From: Chromera velia
Taxonomy: Eukaryota; Sar; Chromeraceae
Length of the DNA stretch: 34,566 nt
Assembly (NCBI GenBank): GCA_018398765.1
Contig: JAHBMJ010000718.1
Span: forward strand, 7,501 to 42,066
Direction of reading: 5' to 3'
A program made the position numbers and the translations under genes. A model generated the notes under the pieces. That model did not search any database, was not told the origin of the DNA, and was given only the letters and a program-made list of their open reading frames with translations. How positions within the stretch are numbered: position 1 is the stretch's first letter; the number at the start of each line of letters is the position of its first letter. Shown here piece by piece: positions 22,653 through 33,294 of this stretch.

Positions 22653-23668
22653 ATGACGGCAGTCGGTGCACAAAACTGGAGACGGCTGTTCGCCCCTGCG
22701 GCAGCTGGTCTGGTGGCAGGTTCAATCGGATTTTGCCGTCTCCAGAGAGACCCTGTGCACTGTGACAAGCAGAGGGGCAGCCCTTCTACGCCTTTATCTG
22801 ACGGAGACGGCAGAAGTCGACCACGGTGTTATGTGATTGGTGCCGGAGTGGTCGGTGTGTCCACTGCGTATGAGGTGGCAAAGCAGGGATTTGATGTCGT
22901 GGTCCTCGACAGTGGATCGCGGGAGGTGGCAGAGTGCAGTCGTGCCGCTACGGGGGGAATGCAGAGAATGGTGATGTGCATAGACTTTTTCTCTTGGTTG
23001 AAGTCCTTTCGAAGCTTTCTGCCGTCTCCGCCATGGGCCAAGCCTCCCGACGGCCTTCCCTTCTGGCATGCCAAGCCGTCGCACACACTTTGTGATCTCC
23101 ATTTTCTTCGTTGGTTCCTGACCTACACACTCCATGGGATGCCTTTTGGGTACAGCGTGAACAGAAAGTCCCGATTTTATGAGAATTTGAAATTCACTAC
23201 GTGGGCAATTGATGAGATGATTGAGGTGATGAAGAACGAGACGGGGGGAGGGTGCGATCTGGAAAACGAGAGCGGTTTCGAAGAGGGAGGGGCAATGAAG
23301 TTTCTTCTTTCCAAATGTAAGTTGGAAGTGTTTTCATTTCCAGAATACTTACAATTTTGTATTCACAACTCGTAACGAAGCTTCTTCTCTGTAAACAGAA
23401 TTTGTTGCATCCACAAAGACCTCGTATTGCGAATGACCTGCCTCCTTCTGTGCGAATCTAAACGTGTTCTGATCGCTGCACGGAGAGAAGACGGTCCAGT
23501 CGTTGGACCAGCACCCTTTCGACTATTGATCACGCAACTTTATGGTTTCTGTGTTTGAGTCTTTGCCTGCCTCGTTCTCCTCAAGTCGAGTTTGAAGTTC
23601 TGCGCGAATGGGAACGTCTTGAAGGCAAAACTGTCGACCCTGGTTCATTTTCTCTCCCCTTCCGCCCC

Positions 23669-23733
<65 letters not shown>

Positions 23734-25409
23734 CCCATCCACCTGTCTCCCTCCCTGCGTGCCTGCCCCTGTGCCCCCCCCTCCTCTGCAGGGGACTACG
23801 TTGACCACCTGAAGATGAGGTGTTGGGATCCCTACCCAGACGACGAGAGGGTCTCTGACGTTGTCGACAGAGAGGAACTCCTGCAGGCGGCACCCTGGGT
23901 AAAGTTCATGGAGGACTCCCAGAAGGTCGAAGGGGCTCTTGTGCAGCCCAAGGCTGCGTACGCCAACTGCCATTGGTTTGGTGAGGGGCTTGCGCGCGCA
24001 TGTGAGAAGAGACTGGGCATTGAATTCAAATACAATTGTTGTGTGACGGGATGGAGCGTCCAAGACGGACGCGTGAAGGGACTAGAGACCTCCTCTGGTT
24101 CCATATCTCTGCAGGAGGGTGATACTGTAGTTGTTGCAGCAGGAAGTTGGACCCCTCTGATACTCAGGAAGGCCGGGGTGTACGTCCCGATTTATCCCTT
24201 GAAGGGGTACAATGTTGTAGTGCCCCTCAGTGAGGGTTGTTGTGGGAAGGACAAAGGGGGGCAAGGGGCATTGGAGGATGGACAAGAAGTTCCAGAGAAG
24301 GGGTTCATCAAAAAGGAAAATTTGTATGTCTGCAGGTGAGTTTGGATACTCAGCATATCTGAGGATGCTATGTATGGATTCGATTGTGTTTGTGATTGTC
24401 TTTCAGTGTGTCGGGGCAGCAAGGCAAGACGTCACGCGTATAACTTTTGCTGCCTTCCTGATCCGTGTCGGTTTGCATTCCTGTCCCTGGACACCTCTAC
24501 TCTCTCTTTCGCATGCGTCTCAGAGGGGTTGGTTGAGGGGACCGGGAGTATTTTCCGATTCTTCTCTCTTCCTCGTCCCTTTAGTTCTCTCTCTCTCTCT
24601 CTTTCTTTCTTCCCTGCCTCTGTCCGGCCCCCCCCTTCCTTCATTTTGTGCTTCCTTTCCTTTTCCTTCAGGGTAAATCGGAAGAACCCCGTAGACGGTA
24701 AACCGCAGTCGGAATTGCGCGTCTCTTGTGGGGGAGAGTTTGACGGTTGGAATACGCAACCGGACCCCTCCATAACTGCGTCCCTCCGTCGGGAGGGAGC
24801 CCGTCTGTTTCCGCGTCTCGCCTCCCGGGGTCTGCTGGAGGAAGGGCACAGCAAAGTTGTGTGCGGACTGAGGCCCTTCAGTGCGGACGGCATTTTGATC
24901 TCGGGCAAGCTTGAGGATTGCGGCATGGAAAACGTGTTTGTGAATGCGGGTGAGTCGGTGCGCGTGTCACTCATTCATTCCCTCGGTAACGTGGAAGCCG
25001 GCCTGGAGCTCTGCCCATTTCTTTCGTTTTCCCTTGCCTCTAAGAATGCAGATGCAACGAACGGAAAGACCATACCGAGCAGGATCTGAACCTAAAAGCA
25101 ATATGAAAGCGAAAGAATGTAGTCTGATGTTTGTAAATCGATCTGTCTCTCCTCGCAGGACCCGGGTCCAACGGATGGAAGACGGCCATTGGTGCAGGCC
25201 GTCTTCTTGCAATACTGATGGCGCGTGAGTTTCTTCCGACAGTCGCCGAAAGGGACGCTGCCGAAAAGCAATTCCTCGAGCTTCCGTTCAAGCCCCAGGT
25301 CTTCGGGACCCAAGGGAGGGTCCTCAAGGCCCCTCGCTTCTGCAAAGTTGCAGATAGAATGTCGAGAACTTGGAAAGTTCCCGGAGTGCATTTGGAGACA
25401 GCATTGTAG
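22653..25409 (+). CDS. FAD-dependent oxidoreductase, DAO family (D-amino-acid dehydrogenase / sarcosine-oxidase-like)
   Basis: A DAO-fold flavoenzyme that probably oxidises an amine or amino acid; the substrate cannot be fixed from sequence. Five plus-strand exons join in phase: 22653-23316, 23586-23642, 23792-24335, 24672-24949 and 25159-25409, giving 597 residues with a TAG stop. The Rossmann motif GAGVVG is at residues 63-68, with D86 at the end of the second strand to hold the FAD ribose. SRAATGGMQR follows near 96-105. VVAAGSWTPLIL and PIYPLKGYNVVVP are typical of the middle of the family, and GPGSNGWKTAIGAGRLLA (from 515) is the C-terminal FAD contact. Residues 1-30 hold Arg residues and a hydrophobic run that could be a targeting or anchor segment. 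The C-terminus, ETAL, is not a peroxisomal signal. The second exon has weak splice sites (AAG acceptor, GTTCAT donor), so its ends are the least sure. The gene is divergent from uricase. Confidence 0.9.
23670..23732. repeat. (TG)n microsatellite
   Basis: About 30 TG units lie in the second DAO intron, followed by C/T-rich DNA up to the acceptor ending at 23791. Confidence 0.95.
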
Positions 25410-25784
25410 TTCAGAGACGCAATAGCAATCGGTAGGCCCGACGGCTGCCCTGCGCTCAGACGTCGTCGCCATCTGATGTATCTCATTCTGAAGTAGAATT
25501 CATTGATACAAGAAGATATAATTCGTTGCCGACACTGGTAGTGCTAGTGGAAGCAGATGCCCATTTCAATCCCTAGTAGGACCTAGTCTCAATCATCATT
25601 GAATCATCAACTTTAACCAGAACTTCAATTGAAGTTCACCGTCCAAGTTTCAAGTTTATGACCTTTTTTTAATCATATGTTATTATTTTTTTCTTAAATA
25701 CTAGAGCCAGTACTAGAGCTAGGGGTAATTTTCAAAAAAAAAAAAAAAATGGTCATTTTCATTTTTTTTTTTTTTTTTTTTCTG
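25410..25784. other. 3' flank of DAO gene, AT-rich
   Basis: No gene is seen. The stretch turns AT-rich and ends in a poly-A run (about 25735-25749) followed by a poly-T run (about 25763-25781) next to the foldback element. Confidence 0.6.
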
Positions 25785-26311
25785 CCCTGCAGGTAGCCAG
25801 GATTTTGCGGGATTTTAGCCCAGGATTTTAGCGGATTTTACGGGATTTTGGCCAGGATTTTAGCGGATTTTGACGGATTTTGCCCAGGATTCTGCCGGAC
25901 TCTTAACGTTAAAAATATAATCCCTATACCTAGGATTTTAGAATCTAAAATCGTGGAAAAAAGCTAAAATCTTTTTTTCATTTTTGAACTCTTCCTAGGA
26001 TTTTACAGGATTATACGGGATTATACGGGATTTTACGGGAAAGATATGATCCCGTAAAATCCCGTAAAATCCTGACATTCATTTCTAAAATCCTTTTTTC
26101 ATTTTTGAATCCTAGGATCTAGGGTTTTAGTCTTTATAATCCCTAGAGCCAGGAATTTAGATTCTAAAATCCTGGAGAAATAGTCCGGCAGAATCCTGGG
26201 CAAAATCCGCGTAAATCCGCTAAAATCCTGGCCAAAATCCCATAAAATCCGCTAACTTGTAGTAGTAAAATCCTGGGCTAAAATCCTGCAAAATCCTAGT
26301 TACCTGCAGGG
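25785..26311. mobile_element. 527-bp foldback element built of GGATTTT units
   Basis: The ends are CCCTGCAGGTA at 25785 and its inverted copy TACCTGCAGGG ending at 26311. The whole element is a long imperfect palindrome with its axis near 26047. Each arm is largely made of 10-15-bp units based on GGATTTTA followed by GC or CG (for example GGATTTTACGGGATTTT), and the opposite arm carries the complement TAAAATCC. It has no coding capacity. It resembles a non-autonomous foldback or MITE; no transposase is present and no clear target duplication is seen. Confidence 0.85.
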
Positions 26312-26423
26312 TGATGTCAAAATAAAAAATATGTTGTTTAAGTATTGTTAATGTGTTGCACGAATCAACAAGTATTGTTTAAGTGTTGTTATATTATTGT
26401 TTCTTTATTATAATGATAAATGA
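26312..26423. other. AT-rich stretch with TTGTT units
   Basis: Contains several loosely repeated GTATTGTT / GTGTTGTT units, similar to those inside the small foldback near 28.8 kb. No gene is seen. Confidence 0.4.
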
Positions 26424-27635
26424 ATGTTGTTGCACTGTTATACAACTGAAGCGCTCCTGCTGATGCTAAACCTTACCCTCCGGAGGGACTCCCATATCAA
26501 AAAGGCAAAGAAGGTACGGGAGACCATCAAGAGCAGGCTAGATCTGTGGGAGCAGGGGGAAAAAAGAAGAGAAACCCTCCTTCAGGAGGCAACCAAAATT
26601 AGCAGAAGAGCCCATAGCAGTAGCAGGAGGGGGGAGAGCGAGAGCCGATCAAAAAGGGAAGAACTCAAGAAGGCAGCGGGCCTCCCTAAGATGAGGAAAT
26701 TTCGAAACTTCATCCAGGCGGGGGAGATGAGGAGGGGAACACAGATACTGATAGGCCGAGAGAAAGGGGGAGTCCTGGACGGGGAAGATGCTTTCACTAA
26801 GAGAGGATAAACCTACCAGGTAGCAGAGACCCTGAAAGCCAAACATCCCCCCGAAAAAACACCCCAAGCAGCAGTACTAGAAGCGATGCCTAGAGAGGGC
26901 CTCCCCACCCTCACACCCCTCCTAATCACCGAGGAGGACATCGCCGCAGTAGCACGCCGCCTCCAAGGCAGCGCAGGGCCATCTGAATTCGATAGCACAC
27001 AGCTCCGCACCGTAGTCCTGAGCCTAGGGAGGGAGAGTAGAGAGTTAAGGGAAGAACTCGCAAACTTAGCAACAGAAATGGGGAGGAGGGTGTTCGAGTG
27101 GGACCAGGTGAAGGCACTTATGGCATACCGACTGGTTGCGCTAGACAAATGCCCCGGGATGCACCCGGTAGGAATCGGGGAGGCGATCAGGCACCTCCTC
27201 GGAAAAGCAGTGATGAAAGAGACTAGAGAGGAACTGCAGGAGGCATGCAGAGCCGATCAGCTGTGCAGTGGCTTCATGGAAGGCCTGGAAGGGGGGATTC
27301 ATGCAGTAAGGGAGCTCTGGGAGACCCTCACACAGGAAGCCGGCGACAACCCCGAGAAGGCATTCGGAACCCTCCTAATAGACGCCAAAAACGCCTTCAA
27401 TGCAGCAAATCGCACAGCAGAGCTGTGGAATGCCCGCATACTCTGGCTCAGAGCCTCCACATTCCTCTTCAACTGCTATAGGGGGGATGCAGAGCTCTTT
27501 CTAAGAGGAACCCACGGGACCACCACCATCAGCAGCAGAGAGGGATGGACGTAAGGGGACCCGATGTTGATGGTAGGGTACGCCATCACTATCCTCCCCA
27601 TCGTCCGAGCTCTCTGTGTGCTTTCTGCAAAATGA
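26424..27635 (+). pseudogene. LINE-type reverse transcriptase, truncated and stop-broken
   Basis: One reading frame runs from about 26424 to 27635 but is interrupted by TAA at 26808-26810 and TAA at 27552-27554. The N-terminal part is Lys/Arg/Ser-rich. The middle has KAKHPPE and a GSAGPSEFDS segment typical of the region before the reverse-transcriptase core in a family of non-LTR-type proteins. The core then shows PGMHPVGIGEAIRHLLGKA, the first catalytic region LLIDAKNAFNAANR, and the GDP region, where the expected T-Q-G-D-P has become T-stop-G-D-P. The frame ends shortly after YAITILP, and the second catalytic Asp pair is missing. It is therefore dead and 3'-truncated. The clade cannot be named with confidence. 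Confidence 0.85.
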
Positions 27636-28688
27636 GTGCGGAGTAAGAAGAGAGGGGCACCCTCTTCTTGTAGAGTATGGGAAGATTGAAAATAGGGTAG
27701 AGGAAAGGTGGGGGGCCCGGGATGAGCCGACCCGTAGAGAGACCAATGTAGTTGAGAAGAAGCACTCTGTCTATCCCTCCGTCCTTCGGTCTCTCTGCGA
27801 CATCTATCCGTCTGTTCGTCTGCCCCCCCGTCTTTCTATCCCTCCGTCTGTCTTTGTCCATCTGTTCCTCTGTCTCTCTGTTGCTCTGTGTGTCTGTCGT
27901 TTTATCCCAGGACCGACTGTTTATCCCTTCTTTCCCTCTATCCATTGTCCGTCTTCCTCTCCTTTTTTAGCTCTCTATCCGTCCTTTTTTTCCTGCCTTA
28001 CTATCACTCTGTCCCTTTTTTCTTCGCCTCTGTTCGTCTTTCTTTGTGTCTTTCTATCTCTCTGCCCCCATGTTTTTCCATGATCCCTCCGTCTATCTTT
28101 TTCCCTTTCTGTCCCTCTCTTTCTCCGTGACTCCGTCCGTGTATCCCTTGGTTAATGTGTCCCTCTGCCCTGACCTCCTGCACTCTGTCCGTCGGTCCCT
28201 TCATCCTATCCGTTCTCCCCTTTCTCCCCAAGTTAATTGTTGAAATTACTGCTCTTGTTCTTCAAACCGTTCAGTAAATGCCGTTTCTACGCTGCAACCA
28301 CTGTAGCTACGGTGATTCGCATTTTTTTTTCTCTCTGATGTTTTCCGCAGAACCACTTAAAACAACTGGTGAAAGACAGCAAATTGGTGCAAATTTGAAT
28401 ACACGACGAACCTTGCAGACTTCCTCTCAATTTTTGCTACGCTTCATCTCCTTGCAGCTCTACGCCTCCCTATTTGTATAATCTGTTTGTCTGCGTTCCT
28501 TTTTCTATATGTGTCTGTTCTGTATCCCTCTCCACGTTGCGGTCTTCCCACTTGCCCTTTTGCTGTCTCTGCAGTATTGATGGGGAGTGAAAAGCACAAT
28601 AATAACTAGATGATGAACAAATGAATGTCATTCATTCAAATACGACAAAAAGACTAATAAATCATTAAATAGTATGTATACGTATCGC

Positions 28689-28726
<38 letters not shown>

Positions 28727-29011
28727 AAATTGAGCTAAAAACCTAGTTAGTTTTTGTTTTATTTTTGATTTTCTAGAACAACACCTGAACAACTGTTGTT
28801 TGGCGTGTTGCATGGGTGTTGTACAATGCACAAGTGTTGTTTAGAAAAGAAAAAAAAAGAAAATCAAAAATGAATTTTAAGCTATCATTTTGTTTTTCTC
28901 GATGTGGAAAGCCTAGCCAATAACCTGAACAATGAGCAAGGGAGCCTGTTTTTACTGTATGCTGAAGTGATTGATGAGTGCATACCCCGTATTACCCCCT
29001 ATTTTTAGTAT
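27636..29011. other. Non-coding stretch, pyrimidine-rich then AT-rich
   Basis: From about 27760 to 28230 the plus strand is a degenerate CT-rich repeat with recurring TCCGTC / TCTGTC units. After about 28280 it becomes AT-rich and contains an AT microsatellite at about 28693-28720. Open frames in the CT-rich part are repeat translations. No gene is seen. Confidence 0.6.
28733..28884. repeat. Small AT-rich inverted repeat (foldback / MITE-like)
   Basis: AGCTAAAA and then TTTTTGATTTTCTAGAACAACAC on the left are matched, with gaps, by GTGTTGTTTAGAAAA and then AATCAAAAATGAATTTTAAGCT on the right (each given here only as its shortest recognisable parts). The centre has several TGTTGTT units. There is no coding capacity. 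Confidence 0.55.
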
Positions 29012-29334
29012 AGGAAGGAATACATGCCAAAGATTGCAACCCCCTAGGTGCTGCAGCTCGTGATTCAAAACGTAAGAGCTGGACAGTCAAATGTCTTCAT
29101 GCGCCTCTCTTTGAACGAAGCGATCAGGTAGCGATCTTTGGTTTGATGGTGGAAGACAACAACGAAACCAAGCTAGAAAAAATTCTGAGAGTTGCAAACA
29201 TTTCCGACTTCAAGAGGATTCGAAGAGAAAGAATGGTAATGCCGGCAGGCAATTGGAGGTGGTTGGGTGGTTGGGCGGAAGTCCTTGTCAAAGTACTTCA
29301 AGTTTTAGAAGAAGGCAACGCTCGTGTACTTTGA
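29012..29334 (+). CDS. Orphan open stretch, possible exon or gene fragment
   Basis: A plus-strand frame is open for about 107 codons from the TAG near 29009 to the TGA at about 29334, with its first ATG at 29143. The predicted peptide is mixed in composition, unlike repeat translation, and includes ERSDQVAIFGLMVEDNNETK and KILRVANISDFKRI. A GTAATG donor follows AGAATG near 29234. I do not recognise it. It may be a single exon of an unannotated gene or a decayed transposon piece, since it lies in a transposon-rich stretch. Confidence 0.3.
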
Positions 29335-29922
29335 CTTAGCGCGTATTTTCTGGTCTTTTCTTCAAGTTGATGGGCTTTTTTTGTTCTCACATTCCTGAAG
29401 ACGCGCTGCTTCCTGTTTTTCCTTTCTTGTGGAAGAAGACATTTTTCCTTCTCTTAGGGAATCTTCACGCTGAAACAAGGTGGGGGCATCAGGAATGAAA
29501 AAAGGCAAGTACGAGCAGAAAGAGGGAAGAGAGACAAGAAAAGGATAAGGGGGAAAGTGCATGAAGCGTTTTGCCCCTTTTTCCCCTCCCTCTTCTCTTC
29601 TCGTCAGCGGTGAAGTGAAGGAATCTGGTTGGTCGGTCGGTCACTGGTTGTGAGACGGTTAGTGCACTTTCGTCCATCACGTCTGATTCAATTATGGCGA
29701 GCCTTTTCTGCAGTCACCACAAAGAGGTGAGTCGGTCATTCACTGTCCACTCTCCAAGTACAGTATATACAGCCTAAAAGCGGAGCACTGGCTGATTGGG
29801 TGTGTGTAAAGAGAAGATTTGACAAGCAGCGGAAGGAAAAGAAGAAGAAAGGCCGGGGACAAAGAGAAGATAACAGATCATCGGTCGACCATTCAGGATA
29901 CATAAATCAGTGAACACATAAA
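29335..29922. other. 3' flank of TFIIS-like gene, no gene seen
   Basis: Mixed-composition DNA with scattered stops. A short plus-strand ATG frame at 29695 is followed after 11 codons by a GTGAGT, which would look like a first exon, but I find no continuation. I make no gene call. Confidence 0.5.
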
Positions 29923-31547
29923 TCATTTGAGCAGGGCGATGTCGTTGAGGTCAGCAGGGTGTGATGGGGCGCCTTGAATCCTCTCCGCACGACCGCAGAC
30001 CTTGAGAAAAATCCGCCAGATTGCAAGCAAGAGAGAGGAGGGGAGAGAAGAGAACAGGAGAGGAGACAGGAGGGACACACAGCGCACAGCGTTATGTAGG
30101 GCCACTCAATCCCCTTTTCCTTCATTGTTCCTCTCTCGTAGTGGTGGCTATGCGAAGGGGACATCTCACAGTTGGGTAATGCTTTCAAGCAAGCATGATG
30201 AAAATTTCTGATCTCACCTTCATGGTGGATGAAAAACAGAATAAATCAGGAGACTGACCGCGCCTGTGCCCCAGGCGAGTCTTTCCAACTGGAATTCCGA
30301 AGCACACAAGTGCACGGTGCATCTGTGAAAAGCGTTGGCGTGCATTATGAACTAGCGCTAGCCGGGGACGCAGAACAAGCCCTCAACCTCTCATAGAACG
30401 GATCAAGACAGAGGAGGGAAAAACAAAAGCAATGCAATACTAACCATCTTTTTTATGTGGCCGCAAATACCATGCCACCACACCCCACTCCTTGCATGCG
30501 CAGAAGACACTGCCGCACAGAGTCGGCGCATGCAGTGAACTAGAGAGGGGTGTGGTGGGGCGCCTTGAATCCTCTCCACACGACCGCAGACCTCGAGAAG
30601 AATCCGCCAGATTGCAAGCAGGAGAGAGGAGGGGAGAGGAGAGGACAGGAGAGGAGGCAGGAGGGACACACAGTGCACAGCGTTATGTAGGGCCACTCAA
30701 TCCCCTTTTCCTTCATTGTCCCTCTCTCTGAAGGGGACATCTCACAGTCGGGTAACGCTTTCAAGCAAGCGTGATGAAAATTTCTGATCTCACCTTCATG
30801 GTGGATGAAAAACAGAATAAATCAGGAGACTGACTGCGCTTGTGTCCCAGGCGAGTCTTTCCAACTGGAATTCCGAAGCACACAGGTGCACGGTGCATCT
30901 GTGAAAGGCGTTGGCACGCATTATGAACTAGCGCTAGCCGGGAACGCAGAACAAGCCCTCAACCTCTCACAAAACGGATTAAGACAGAGGAGGAAAAAAT
31001 AAAAGCAATGCAACACTAACCGGCTTGCTTCCAAAGCGCCAATAAAAGTTGTAGGGACTCCTCCATCATACCCTGCAACCTGCAGACCGCTGCAGACACA
31101 TGCATATGAATACCGGCTAGCCGCATGCTCGGAGACGGGGAGGGAGTAGGAGAGAGTCGATGTCTGTGGGTGTGTGCATGTATAGGAGAGGGCACAGGTG
31201 AAGACCGACGTCTTTTTCCTTGAGCGCTTCCACTCGCGACGTGTTTGAAAGTCTGCAAGCAAACAACAAAATGGGCAAAAAAATATTTGAGTCAATTCAT
31301 CCGGTCGTGAACAGATCAAACACGCCCTCAGTGTCTGAATAATTTCCTTGTACGATAGTCTTTACATCAATTTGCCGCTTGCAACTTGCCGTGCTCTTGA
31401 GCTAGAGATGAACAAGCCCTTCAGTGCACCCTGGAGAGGCAGTAACATCACGAACAAATGAATTCGAAAAACAGAGAAGCTGAGACAAAAGCACTTAATT
31501 TTCTTTCGCTTTTCTCTTTTCCTGATTTGACAGGTAGGCAGACAGGG

Positions 31548-31578
<31 letters not shown>

Positions 31579-33025
31579 GAGGCAGGCATGTAGTCTAAGG
31601 CAGGCAGATCGGCAGTCAGGCATTCATGCAGATAGGCGGGCAAGCAGGTAGACCGGTAGGCAAACACAAAGAGAATGAGATGTAAGTACGTTTTTCCTAT
31701 TTGCTTGTTAAGGCATCTGTGTAACAAGAGCACTTGAAAAAAAGAAAAAGAACCAACCTCTGTTGTGTTTTCGTCTTCTTTGCCTGCCATCTGCTTACAA
31801 ATATGCAAGAGAGAAAGTGCTCAAGGAAAAGATAAACACTTTAAGTGAGGAGTCATCTCGCAAACATACTCACCACTCTGAACTTCTGAGACTATTTGGA
31901 TTCTCAACCATCATGCATGCGGGGGTGGAAAGAAGAAAGAAGCACATGCGGGGGTGGAAAGAAGAAAGAAGCCAAGAGACTAGCAAAAAAAGCGTATGTA
32001 TTTTGTCCATACTTTTCGTCCTCTTGTGCCTCTCTGGGAACTTACATGTATCCATGTATGCATGCAGATATCAAGACCGACGGGAGAAAAGAGAATACAA
32101 ACACACAACAATTTATCTTATTTTCAAAATTGAAGACGATTGAATTTCTCTATCAGTGATATTCCCACGATCGTTCTCCCCTTAGCGACCCCCAATCCAG
32201 GCAATCCTGCCTCTATTGCCATTCACCTCCACTCGTTGCACGAAATCCCAAAAATACGCAACAAGTAGCATGAATTTAAACCGAAAATGGCCAGAGAGAT
32301 TACCAAGATTCTCGCATAGTGGCTCTAGACGAACACAACACCCACCTTTAAAGCGAGGTCTCGTGTCAGAGGCTCATACCGGCTTTCACGGTCCTCCTTC
32401 TCCTATACAAAGAAAAGAGGCGAGACCGGAGCGTGAGAGATCAGCAATTCATACATCTAAAAACACTTGAGGAATCATGCAAATATACAGACACGCCATA
32501 CACACCAATAGAGAGACTTGTGCAGTTTAGCCCACTTCCACAATGCATATACAAGGAAGGAAGGCCCCCTTCCAAAAGTGAGCGACACAGCAGGAAAATG
32601 CCGATTACGAAATTTAGTCAGAAAAAAGTCGCATACATACATACGAAGGCAACGCACAGACAATCCACATGTACACAAAGCCAAGCCGAAGGTAAGAAGT
32701 TGTACAAGTACAAAACAGTCTTCAAAGTCAGAAAGCGACAGTGGCAAACGAGGGTCGGAGTGCAGGAGGAAAAAGCAACATTTGTTCTGATAGACCTTCA
32801 GTATCTTCTCCCTGAAGAGCTGCAGCTCCCTTGACACCATTTTCTCAGACATCATCCTGGCCAGAAGTGGAGCCTTCAGCTCGCCAGTTGCCAGTCGCTC
32901 GTTGAATGCGGGGTTCTTCAGGTCCTTCAAATTTGAGCATATACTTCTTAACTGTGAACTCCAGTGGTACTTATCGGGCGTCTTGTCTTAGTACCACTGA
33001 AGTTCAAGTTCGTCTTTGATTTCCT

Positions 33026-33064
<39 letters not shown>

Positions 33065-33097
33065 CGCGTGCGCGCGCGCACACGCACGCACGCACAT

Positions 33098-33147
<50 letters not shown>

Positions 33148-33207
33148 ATGCACACACACACACACACACATACACACACACACACACACATACACACACA
33201 CAAACAC

Positions 33208-33250
<43 letters not shown>

Positions 33251-33263
33251 TAGAGAGAGAAAG

Positions 33264-33294
<31 letters not shown>

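Noticed and set aside
29695..29727. ATG plus 11 codons followed by GTGAGT, resembling a first exon
   Set aside because: No downstream exon could be found in phase; could be chance.
30805..31002. Plus-strand open frame in both duplicated copies
   Set aside because: Copy differences change amino acids and copy 1 has a stop; the segment is better explained as duplicated intron of the minus-strand gene.
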